64,000 bases of DNA. It comes from Chrysogorgia sp. JL179-B06 (Eukaryota > Cnidaria > Anthozoa > Scleralcyonacea > Chrysogorgiidae). The notes under the pieces are model-generated. The model had not been told where the DNA came from and ran no database searches. It saw only the letters and a program-made list of their open reading frames with translations. The stretch spans positions 2,274,001 to 2,338,000 of the forward strand of contig JAYKKM010000209.1 of assembly GCA_035772405.1 (NCBI GenBank), given 5' to 3'. Positions 11,512 through 22,000 of this stretch are shown one piece after another. Every line of letters begins with the position of its first letter. The stretch's first letter is position 1. The translations under genes were made by a program, and so were the position numbers.

Positions 11512-12650
11512 ATGGAGACTGCGCTTATGGCGGCTATAGAGCGTGACCGCTGTGAGCTTACCACACTGTCCTGGTCTGACAGCCCAAGAAACTGCCCGCG
11601 ATGCTTCGATAACTACCCACTAGAACTTGTCGGGCGAGACATCCAAGACAGTGACAGTAGTAACGCCGCCATCGCGCCATTCTGGGCTATCCGCGACTCT
11701 ATGCTCAAAACAGCGTGATCCTCTACAAAGACCGCGTCATCATCCCGCAGTCACTTTGTCAATGCATCTTACGACACCTGCACGCAGCACACCAGGGCAC
11801 TTCTGCAATGGAACAACGCATGCGTGCGATTGTCTACTGGCCTGGAATGACAAAAGACATCCAAGACACCAGAAACAGCTGTTCCTACTGCAACAGGAAT
11901 GCCCTTCACAAGCCGCTACGCCACCACTCCCATTACCCCCACCGTCGACCCCATTCGAGGCCGTCTTCGCTGACTTTTTTGATAACGGCGGCCGTCACTA
12001 CCTAGTTGTCGGTGATCGCCTCTCTGGATGGTCGAAGTGTTCGGGTCCACGTCAGGCACCAATCAGGCGTCAGGTGCCTTGGACCTGGTGCGCCACCGTA
12101 CCTTCTTCGCCACATTTGGCATCCCGGAAGAGCTCTCTGCAACGGTGGCCCGGAATTCTCCGTGGGGTGCACAAAAGACTTCCACTCCCTCTGGGGCGTC
12201 CGACATCGCGTGTCGTTGGCCCACTCTTCCCTCAGTCAAATGGTAGAGCTGAGGTCGCCATAAAAAAGGCGAAGGGGCTCCTAATGTCAAACACTGGACC
12301 CACAGGAACTCTAAACCATGACTGCTTCCTGCGTGCAATGCTCCAGCTGCACAACACACCTGATCCGGACTGCGACGTATCCCCAGCACAGATCGTGTTC
12401 GGCCGCCCATTGCGAGATGCCTTCTCTTTCGTCAACCGCCTTGAGAAGTTCTCTAACCCAAACATCCGCCCGCTGTGGCGTGAAGCTTGGAAGGCTAAAG
12501 AAGATGCCCTCCGCTCCAGGATGACCCTCTCAACAGAGAGCCTGGCGGCACATACACGCAGCCTCCGACCGCTAGACATCGGCGACAAAGTCTTCGTCCA
12601 AAACCAGAATGGCCACAGCCCGACAGATCTGGAATGGTGATGGAATCCCT
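11512..12650 (+). pseudogene. gypsy integrase, degenerate
   Basis: Integrase part of the same Pol. The HHCC zinc-binding module is readable at 11,770-11,905: LRHLHAAHQGTSAMEQRMRA then YWPGMTKDI and SCSYCNRNA, giving H-x3-H and C-x2-C. The catalytic core follows in a shifted frame with FADFFDNGGRHYLVVGDRLS (about 11,966-12,025), then short frames to 12,246, and NGRAEVAIKKAKGLLMSNTG (12,236-12,295), the Glu-containing segment of the DDE core. The C-terminal half (FGRPLRDAF, ALRSRMTLSTESLAAHTRSL) is fairly intact. At least three frameshifts interrupt the core. Confidence 0.75.
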
Positions 12651-12904
12651 TGGCCTAACCCATATACTAGGTCAAGGGACGGATCTGGGCGCCTTACGTT
12701 ACGCCACCGCCGCTACTTGGGTGGTTTTACCCCAGCGACGTCTGGAATCGCATCGCATGCCTATACCTGCATTGCGTAAAGCTGCTGCCACTCCTGCTGC
12801 CGCGACCTCGACGCCTGCACGCCTCCCGCAACCTACTCCGGAGATGCCTGCAACACCAGCCTCGTCCACACCTTCTGTTGCCAAATGCCCCATTATATTT
12901 AAAA

Positions 12905-13982
12905 AGATTTTAGAGCAACATGGTTTCTATTTCTGCCTTTAAACGCGGTTTCAAAAGTTGACGGGTATTCTAGAATTGCTCCCAAATTTCTACTCCCACA
13001 AACAACAAGGACTCCAACATTATATCTTCTTCCTAAGATACACAAACCTGACATACATTTCAGACCGATAATATCTGGCTGTGAAGGTCTGACAGTCAGC
13101 CTTTCACAATATGCTGATCACCTTCTCAAACCACTAATGAACAACATCGATTCGTATGTTAAGGACTCAACAACGAACTACCAACAGACATAATACTTAT
13201 TACATTAGATGTAAGAGCTTATATACTAACATACCCAATGAAGAAGGCATTCAAGCCTGTATATGGACAACTCATACAATACAGACCCACAAACCATAAC
13301 TGAAATACTCTCACTCATACTAAACAACTTCTTTACATTCAACAACGAATACTTTCTACAAATTCATGGGACAGCAATGGGCTCTCCTATGGCCCAACAT
13401 ATGCTAATATTCACCCAACAATTAAGTTTGATTACAAATACTCCTAAATCTGTAAATTTCCTTGACACAACAATTTACATCAACAACGACAACAAACTGG
13501 AGTCAGACCTTTACATTAAACCAACAGACAGAACACTATTATTACACAGCAACTCTTTTCACCGAACGTCTTGCAAAAATGGTATCATCTTTAGTCAGTC
13601 ACTTCCATATCGCCGCATCATTACAGATGATACACTATTGCATACAAGACTTGACAACTTAGCTATTATACTAATTAACCGTGGATACAAACGAGAAACA
13701 ATACACACGGCTTTTGAACAAGCAAAACAATACTCACAGCCTGAACTACTAAACAACCAACAACCAAAAAATAACAGTCCAATCTTTTCTATCCCATATA
13801 ATAACACGACACACATTGGACAAATACTACGTAAACACTGGCACATAATAGAACAAGATCCTACATTGCGCATATTCTATGGCCAGAAGCACCAATTGTT
13901 CAGTCTTAGTTATAGGCCAAATGCCGCATGCTATGATAAATACATATGCATCTACATAATAGCAACCCCAGTGTTGGTCTAA
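12905..13982 (+). pseudogene. Penelope-like element reverse transcriptase
   Basis: Penelope-type RT in broken frames. Diagnostic pieces: TLYLLPKIHKPDIHFRPIIS (13,016-13,075), then after frameshifts the 239-codon frame 13,263-13,982 with FLQIHGTAMGSPMAQ (the GTAMGSPMAP signature), VNFLDTTIYINNDNKLESDL, YIKPTDRTLLLHSNSFHRTS, LPYRRIITDD and INRGYKRETIHTAFEQA. Sequence between GSPMAQ and VNFLDT is shortened, so the catalytic aspartate block appears deleted. The GIY-YIG endonuclease expected downstream is not seen; the sequence passes at about 14,034 into the 1-kb repeat. Inactive. Confidence 0.75.
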
Positions 13983-14033
13983 TTACCTACATCCCAACTC
14001 AAAAATCATCTTTCCAGCTGCCATATCTTCCTC

Positions 14034-15041
14034 GTATAAATGCCATAGCGAAGAAAGAAATCAAACTTGTTAAAATATTTTCAGCTGTCTGATTGTTATT
14101 TGTGACTTGATGTTAGGGTTATGATACATGAAGTACATTGTGGGCAGGTACGTCATATATGCCTAAACCTGAGCCATAGGCAAGTGCAGTGTAGTTTCGA
14201 ATTAAATAATTTTGAATTAAGTAGTTTTGAGTTGTCCCAAAATCCTGAGTTTTTGCATTAGGTTATGTAAGCCATTAAACTTTACAACCTGCTTCCCATG
14301 TAGGATTTATCAGAGCAGGTAAAAATACCAAGCAGTAGTATTTCAACTTTCGAGCATGCAATTAGGGGCAAAAATTGTGGACTGAAATCATTAAATAGAA
14401 TGATGGAATACCATGCATTTGTCAGTTTTCCTCGTCGAGTAATAATTACGAATTATCGTGAAACAATATAATTTTGGCGAATTTAAATCCAAGTATATTC
14501 ATTAATCCAACTGACAAGCTCATGGGTATTCCATAGCCATAGCAATATCTATTTATTGTTTGCATTTTTAACTAGTATATCCATTCTAGTATCAGTATAT
14601 CCATTCTGGTATTATATATAAAGTATCAGTGATGAACAGAATGAAACAGTGTATTGGTGAGGGAATTATTATACCTTTTAAAACCAAAGACAGTGGAGTA
14701 TCTCCACATCTTGGTGTGAGCAGAAAGATATTTATGACAACTGAATATGAAGATTTTTCTTTATTTTATGTACAATTTTGTATTTTTAAAGAATGCAATG
14801 ATGATATAGAAGTAGTTGAAGGAAATGATACGATCTGTTCCTTCAACAGGCGAACACCAATGGATCCAAACTCTCGGGAAGGAGCCAGGGGCTGCCAACT
14901 TCTACCAAAACCAAAAAGCTAAAATATGCCACAAAAGACAAGAGAGCTTTGCAGGATGTTAGCATGCCAGGTTCCTCTCGTTGATAATGTTAACTAGGTG
15001 ATATGTGATGGTTGTGGCATGTGGTTCCATCTGGAATGTGT
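14034..15041. repeat. Dispersed 1-kb repeat, copy B
   Basis: Direct-orientation partner of 2046-3089. This copy is better preserved: an open frame at 14,629-14,922 reads KQCIGEGIIIPFKTKD, SPHLGVSRKIFMTTEYEDF and NDDIEVVEGNDTICSFNRR. At the right end another frame keeps ICDGCGMWFHLECV (15,001-15,042), a half PHD-type zinc finger. It therefore looks like the 3' coding part of a mobile-element protein with a C-terminal zinc finger. It abuts Penelope sequence on its left and an ACAAT microsatellite on its right. Confidence 0.8.
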
Positions 15042-15066
15042 TACAATACAATACAATACAATAAAT
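15042..15066. repeat. (ACAAT)n microsatellite
   Basis: About four tandem copies of ACAAT directly at the right end of repeat copy B. Confidence 0.85.
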
Positions 15067-15650
15067 TACAAATGGTTAATAAATTTTAAAATAATATAAA
15101 AATTAATAAAAGTTAATAAAAATAATAGCAGTCTTCATATTTTGGTACTGATTGTACTGATTCACCACCATATGTCTGATACTTCAGGGATGCATCTGGA
15201 TAAATATGACAATATAGAAATCAAGGTTTTGTATTAGCATTTTATATTAGACTAAAAATATGCTATGACATCATAACTGTGTTTGCAACTTTGCATCAAT
15301 AACAACGTGGCTGATTGTAGAGAAATCCTGATCAATTTAAATTTAATTCATTTAAATTGAACTGTACCTTTATAAATTTATTGGGATTTTTTAAAGAACA
15401 AAGCAATTCTATGCAACACTAACTGTTGGGGAAGGGGGTATATACTGGAATTGATCCAAATTGATCAAGTATGCTGAGTCCCTGACAGGGAAGTCTGATC
15501 TCTAACCATTGAGCTTCATGGACTTATATTTGGTCGCTTTGACATGTGAACTCCTAACTTGTCAATCATTACCAGTATCAATACCAGTATGTATGTAACA
15601 ATATAATAATTATTACTGATGTGTTGAGACTTTTGGTCAGAAGAACACAT
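15067..15650. other. AT-rich non-coding stretch
   Basis: Runs such as AATAATATAAAAATTAATAA and no convincing ORF or terminal repeat. Confidence 0.5.
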
Positions 15651-15651
15651 G

Positions 15652-16430
15652 TCAAATTGGGCAATTTAGCCTTCTGGTAATAAACAAATAAATACCTGGA
15701 TTGTTTTGCTGGTATTCATCCATTTTCTCTTCCAGTCTTTGGAACATTTCTCCATTCTTGCCACCAAACTTATCTTCTGTGAATTGGCTATATAGATAGT
15801 TAAAATCTCTTCTTCTAGGGGTGATGGATCTATCTGCTTTCATAACATGGTAGCTTATCTCATCATTGCAGGGTTCTTTGAGGTTTTTTAGAAAAATCTG
15901 CCAGGCCATGGATGGTGTATTCCCATCCACAAACAGTTTATTGACTTTCTAGAGAGAACAAGGTGAAATGTTTTTAAAATTTGAAGCCTTGAGATTTGCT
16001 GTGTTATGATTGTGTTCCCACTTAACATCAACAGAGCAAACACCACTCGTGTTTATTTTTATGACCAGCTGGAAAGGGCAGTTCGTGTTTTTTACTCTTG
16101 CTGCTGGGTAGAGCTTAAGCTTTCTCTGAGGATCCTTGCTGGGGCTCCATCTTCGGGTGTTGTGTTGGCACCTATAATAATGCTGGAAAACATATCCTGC
16201 TGTTGGCTTTTTCTTTGTTTTGATCTTCAACATCATGGAATTGATGGTTTGAAATTCTGTTAACCAGCTATCAATATTTTCGGCAGTTATGTCTTCACTG
16301 ACGAAAGAACATTGCTCTGTTGACAAGTTGTGGAACTTGTAAGAGTAATCCTCTGGTAGTTTATCCAAAAGACTACCTTCTATTCTTTCTTGTTCAAGAT
16401 TCGATAAAGGAATACACAGAAAATGGCTGT
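15652..16430 (-). pseudogene. MULE transposase N-terminal exon (zinc-binding region)
   Basis: Leftward reading frame, nearly intact. From about 16,425 it reads through LPEDYSYKFHNLSTEQCSFV, MLKIKTKKKPTAGYVFQHYY, then CQHNTRRWSP, NCPFQLVIKIN and VDVKWEHNHNTANLKA. The Cys/His spacing C-x(n)-C ... W-E-H-N-H is the WRKY-GCM1/FLYWCH-like zinc module at the N-terminus of many Mutator-like transposases. After an in-frame TAG at 15,949-15,951 it continues with GNTPSMAWQIFLKNLKEP and ADRSITPRRRDFNYLYSQF, also typical. The TAG is preceded by TTGTTCTCTC, so it could instead mark a splice acceptor. No DDE core is present in the window on this side. Confidence 0.6.
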
Positions 16431-17620
16431 TAACCTAACTAATCACAGAATTCATCAACTTGTCCAAGTCTAACATATCCGCCATATTTGCAAGTATGCG
16501 GGAACCTTGGGACCTCGAGGAATTCACTCCGCTTACCCAGCATTCTATGAGAGCTGGGATGGTAACGACGCTTCGGGAGTATAACGACCGTTTACGAAAG
16601 GGAAAATTGCGTCGCCGATTCTATTCCCATAACTCACCTATCAAACGTGTGCGCTGTTGAATTAATCACGAGTCAATGAGAATGAATTAATAGTGAGCAT
16701 GTGCGAATCGGAGAAAGAACGCTTGTACTGGTCACATGGTTATATTGAATAATTAAATGTTATTAATATGCAAATCTCATTAAAAATGGTTTCTCTAGTT
16801 GCTGTAAAATGCATTATCTGTTTTGTGAAATTGGAAAAGAAATGGTTAATTCCTCGTGTACGGGAGAGACGTCAAGGTTATTTTCCCAGGATTCAGAAAC
16901 TTTACAAGAACAAAAATCCTAACCATAACCCAAATAAAAACTCTAGTCCTAAACCTGAAATACTAACCCAACTCCTAAACCTTATAATTCAATGCAACAA
17001 TATTCTGTGTCTGCTACCTGAGGAAGCAACCAAAGAAATGCAATGTTAATATTGTGTCTGGGAAAAGATATTTTAATGTAGAGGCTGAAATCGAAAACCT
17101 TCCATTTGTGGTACAGCTGGTTTCCAAGCATATTTGCCGCCCGTGTCTGAATTCCCTTAAGTGGCAAGCAAACGTGTGAAGAAAATTGGATGATCTTGAC
17201 ACAAAGCTCTTACTAAGGTACCAAGAGAAAGCTTGAGAGAAAGGTATATCTGTGAAATCAAAAGAATCGGCGAAACGTTCTTTGTCATTTGGCGAAGATG
17301 CACAACCTCCTTATGCAATTGCACCATCAATGCAAATGCGACAAATTCAGATGAACAACATCTTGAGACGTTACTTCGTGTCATTCTGATAAAGGGAAAA
17401 GAAGCATTAGCACAACATAGTATCCACTATTCAATCCTATAATTACTACAACTCCTTAAAGAATTTCTTTAGAACAACGAGCACATGTTGTCGATTCTCC
17501 AGAAATTCTTCAGAAATTCTTCGATCACGAGCAACTGAGAGTGAAAACGCTAATGCTAATGTAAGCGAACAATTGATGTAAGCGAACAAATCTCAGCGAT
17601 GAAATTTATACTGACAAGCA
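16431..17620. other. Low-information region with telomere-like short repeats
   Basis: Contains a 66-codon frame (16,460-16,660) of unknown kind. A degenerate CCTAAACC/CCTAACC-type run lies at 16,917-16,983. A possible exon (17,056-17,160), in a frame containing ENLPFVVQLVSKHICRPCLN, resembles zinc-finger linker sequence. No family was assigned with confidence. Confidence 0.3.
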
Positions 17621-17789
17621 GAATATTGCTGAACTTCTAAATACATTCTTGTGACCCAGCCACAGAAATTAATCAGTTCGCTGTAATCTAATATCTCAGC
17701 TGTTTCACCTCAAGGAACCGCTAACTTTAGTTCTGATTCGTCTCGCACGTCTATCCCACTCCAAATACCCAATATAATAACTCCTAAAC

Positions 17790-19031
17790 ATATTGAGATG
17801 TTTTTCCAATCTATTCCATCACACAAGGCCACAGGATCAGATGGTATTGGTACAAAAATCCTAAAAGTTGCTGCTCCCGCTATTTCATTATCTTTAAGTC
17901 GCCTGATCAACCATTGTATTGACAAAAGTACTTTTCCATCAGTATGGAAGAAGGCGAAGGTAACACCAATCTATAAAGGTAAAGGAGATAGGGAAGACCG
18001 AAGATATGAATAATTATAGACCTATCTCTGTATTACCTTTGCTTTCAAAGCTACTAGAGAAACATATCCACCAAGCCTTCTATAATTATTTACAGGTCAA
18101 TAATATTCTATACGACTTCCAATCCGGTTTCTGTAGGTCACACTCTACTGAAACAGCGCTCATCCGACTCGTGGATCAACTCCTCATGGACTTAGACAGA
18201 AATCACGTAAGTGGTCTCGTATTCATCGATTACAAAAAGGCTTTTGACCTTATGGATGACGTTCTTCTTTTAAAGCTGGTAGCTTGTGGTATTGGGTCGA
18301 AAGAGATTGCATTCATTGCTAGTTATCTGGAGCGTTGTACTCAATTTGTAGACATAGACGGTGAAACGTCAACACATAAGACGATCACGCATGTAGTTCC
18401 ACAAGGATCGGTCCTTGGCCCACCATTATTCATAATATTTATTAATGATCTTCCAAAAGCTATTATGAAATCCGTTGTAGATATATATGCAGATGATACT
18501 ACATTAAGTGCATCAACTGCCTGGGAATCTTCGCCATATGTGATTCAGTCATGAAATGTCTGAATTCAAGTCATGAAATGGTCACTAGACAACAAAATGA
18601 TCCTCAACTCGTCAAAAACAAAGACCATGTTTGTCACTGGTAAGCGACTGGCAAGAAAATTCGACAAATCAGAACTACACATCATGGTTGAAGGAGATAA
18701 GATTGAGGAAATTAAATCACACAAACTCCTTGGACTACGACTTGATAAGGACCTAAATTTTTCTGATCATGTGGATGAAATATGTAAAAAATTAGCGCAA
18801 AGAATTGGAATCTTAAACAAAATTAAACGTCATCTCCCAGTCCCACTTAAAGAACGAAAACTATACTACAATGCAATGGTAAAGCCCATGATGTATGGCT
18901 GCACCATATGGAGCTCATGTTCATGTGAGAATATTGACAAAGTGTATAAATTCCAGAAGAGAGCAGCGTGTGTCATTCTCAATGCTGACACAAGAGAAAG
19001 AAGTGCAAAGTTATTTAAGGAACTGAACTGG
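17790..19031 (+). pseudogene. Reverse transcriptase of the split CR1-like element, 5' part
   Basis: RT motifs in order: SHKATGSDGIGTKILKVAAP (17,818-17,877), FPSVWKKAKVTPIYKGKGD, then after a small frameshift near 18,000 NNYRPISVLPLLSKLLEKHI (18,009-18,068), DFQSGFCRSHSTETALIRL, GLVFIDYKKAFDLMDD, VPQGSVLGPPLFIIFINDLP (18,396-18,455) and the catalytic YADDTTLSAS (18,486-18,515). A short disruption near 18,554 precedes the thumb region (18,573-19,031) with MYGCTIWSSCSCENIDKVYK and FQKRAACVILNADTRERS. About two frameshifts separate it from an intact ORF, so it is younger than the gypsy copy. Confidence 0.8.
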
Positions 19032-22000
19032 TAGTCCGGCAGATTGGTGAAATAATTGTGGGATTTATGGTAAAAGCAACAAATTTGGCACAGAGATAGG
19101 AAATCACCTATTGAACATTATTAGATATGGACCCAACTGGGATCTATCCCAGAATGTGTATAATTTGAGGCCTGTATTATACTGGAGTTCTGCCAGCATG
19201 AAAACGAGGCTGGGGAAAATAATTATTCAATATGAGCGCGTACAGTCTAAGGATGAAATGAAAGAAGTGGAAAGAAGTGACCTACGAAAAAATAAAACAG
19301 AAATTTGTTTAGTAGTATTATTGAGACCAACCAAAGGTTATAAATTCGTCACGTGACCAACACGTGATAAAAATAGCAGTCATCCTATCACCATACTTTT
19401 GACCATTATCACCTAGGTATTTCTTTTTGCTGAACGTAAGCATAGAATATACAATTTACATTTACTTGAGGCTGTGCACATGCACGTAAATAATTTGAAA
19501 GACACTTTAAGAGTCATGTGACTGCGTAAATTTTTTCCGGACGATACAAAAACATAAACCAGCTAAAAACAGTGACATCATAACAAAAACAATACAGTGA
19601 CATCAGGATTTTTAAAGGAATATTTCACTAGTAATAAAGGTAATAATGTATTTTCTTATTATGTACATTCAAGATAAATTGCTCAGTCTCTCTCACAAAC
19701 TCCCCCGCAATTACACAGTGCGGTGCATGGCAACTCGGCTCGGACACATTTACACCGCCCGGTGCAGCCTTTCTCGCTCTTGCATCCACATTTCAGTAGC
19801 TGTTGGCAACTCTGTGATGCATGAGGAATAGTCATCCACAATGGCTCCCATGTTTGATTAGTGTCCTTTGGCCACCCCCACTCACTTGGGCACGGGGCCT
19901 GATACGATGGCACCAAGGACTTGCCCCAGCAGTGACCAGCCTGGTACATGGACCTCTTCGTGTGCTGAAGAAGGGCGTCACCTGTGGGTGGAATGGCGTC
20001 AATCTATCTCCCCTTTCGTGTAAAGAGGTCTTTCCGCGCCTCGTTAACTCTTGTACAGGTACTAATACGGTCATACATGATTGAAACATATCGCTCGATG
20101 ACAGGCATTGAATCGGACACATCTGATATACTGATGGTGCACTGCTCAAACCATGGAAGACTGGTGTAATTTCTTCGAACGTGTCCCATGCTTCCCAGGC
20201 AGTCTTCTTGCCCTTGCGTGCAAAAAACGACGTTTGGTCCGACCCAGTGAAAGAGTGGAAGGCAAGAAGAGCTTGTGACTTTTCTTGGCCCATACTACAC
20301 GAAATGTCATGTACTGACAAATACCTTAGATGTTTACCAACTCCAAATGCAACCCATAGCTGCAATAAAGTGATGTGTTGGAATGCTGCAACTGTGATGA
20401 CCACAACATCTGTATCAGTGCGTATCATTACTTTAGTGTAGCCACGTCTTGCAGAGTCAGCGACATGTAGTATAAGCCTCGTATCTGCCTCCTCGTGCTT
20501 ACATGGTGCCAGATCTGCAGTGTCATCTCTTCCTCCATTGCAGACTACTGCCTCGTCTTTGGTAGATATGACCAGCCCGTGCTCAGGCGCAATTGTTGCT
20601 AGCTGCTCTGCTAGGTAATGGAATAGCTCTTCCTTGTTTTCATTCACCCTCAGGAAGGCTGCCCAATCTCCTGGGATGCTGGTGTCAGGCCTGACACGTC
20701 TGCGTACACCTCTGCCCCTTTTGCTTCGTGTTGTGGCTTTGAGACTGTCCAGGAGATATCTGTCCCATACAACATCTACCCTGCGAACGTTCCTTAGTTG
20801 ACTTCTTACATACGATAGAAATACGCATTGGCAGTACTCTTTAAATGTCTTGGAAGCGCCAGGCTTTAGCATGTTTACAATGGCTGCACCATCTAGTAGT
20901 AGAGCATCCACAGTTGGTATTTCTGCTTGCGCTGGACTGATATTCTCAAGACATGACAGCAGGTCGGATTTAGTACCAGATCGAAGTTTTCCATACTGTG
21001 ACAATGATGGTGGAAAACTCTGATTCTCGTGACAGAAGAAGCCTTCCAGATCCCCATCTCTGACTTGGCATGATACATAAAGATGCGAATAGAGAGAGCA
21101 GTTACTTTTCAGTGATGCGATATGCATTTTTTCCTGCGATTTCTGTTTGGAAGGAGGAGGACTGCCAAATAATGGCAACTTATTCCGCTTGATTGGATCA
21201 AATAGTGGAGTTTTTCGCTCCTCGGCCTCTTTATAACGAACTCTTCATATTGCTCCTTCCCGACTTGCTCTATAGTTCGCACTGTTTCCACGACCCTGGG
21301 ATCCATGATGTCACAGGTATCTAATACGAGTAAATCCCCACTATTATCTAAAAAGGGGTTTCCCATTTCTTCGATGGTGTTGCATAATGATTTCACTTGC
21401 TTCTGGAAAGTGATTTGCACCCCCCGCATTTGCTCGTGGTGACGGAAATCTCGTTGACGCATATCTCTTTCTCCGTTTTGCGATTTCTTCAGAAATTTCT
21501 GGCACAACTCGAAATCATTTTTTCTCTGGACATTTCAGTTCCAGATACCATCCAACGCAGCAGCTGAGCTGAATTTTCCGTCAATCCTATGGCGCCCCCG
21601 TCTCCTTTGACTATCTTGTTATTCTGTTCGTGCGCTTGGTCAATCGCAATCGACGAAAATGCTTGGTGGGTTTTCTTCACTACAAAGTGACCCTTCCTGA
21701 ACTCCTCAGCTACTGTTGGACGCAGCAAGCTCAATATGAAGTCCTCCAAGCATTATCACAGATTTCTTCTCTCCATAAGTTGACGGCCAGTTCCACTGAA
21801 TTTTCTTGGCGATGGCATAAAGTGGCTGGTCACAGGCGAGAATGGGAACTTGCCCTGGATTGAGAAAATGTACTGCTTGGCTTATGACATCGATTGCATG
21901 CCGAATCATAGCTGCTGAAGCTGCTTCCTCTTGAAATAATGGCAGCAACGAGTTCACATTTAACTGCAGTTCCTGATTTGGAGATAGCTGACTTGCATGA

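Larger units (their letters stand above)
6343..12890 (+). mobile_element. Ty3/gypsy LTR retrotransposon, degenerate and interrupted
   Basis: Gag-, RT-, RNase H- and integrase-derived pieces lie in canonical order on the plus strand: gag 6343-6930, Cys-rich/protease region 6990-7936, RT 10,285-11,000, RNase H 11,000-11,480 and integrase 11,715-12,650. The coding part is GC-rich compared with the surrounding AT-rich DNA, which helps delimit it. A CR1-like element (about 7937-10,285) is inserted between the end of the protease region and the start of RT; protein similarity resumes on the far side. Many frameshifts and stops make it inactive. No intact LTR pair is visible. The right end is cut by, or abuts, Penelope-derived sequence near 12,900. 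Confidence 0.8.

Noticed and set aside
16460..16660. 66-codon frame starting MSKSNISAIFASMREPW
   Set aside because: Protein-like in parts but no family recognised and no splice or promoter support.
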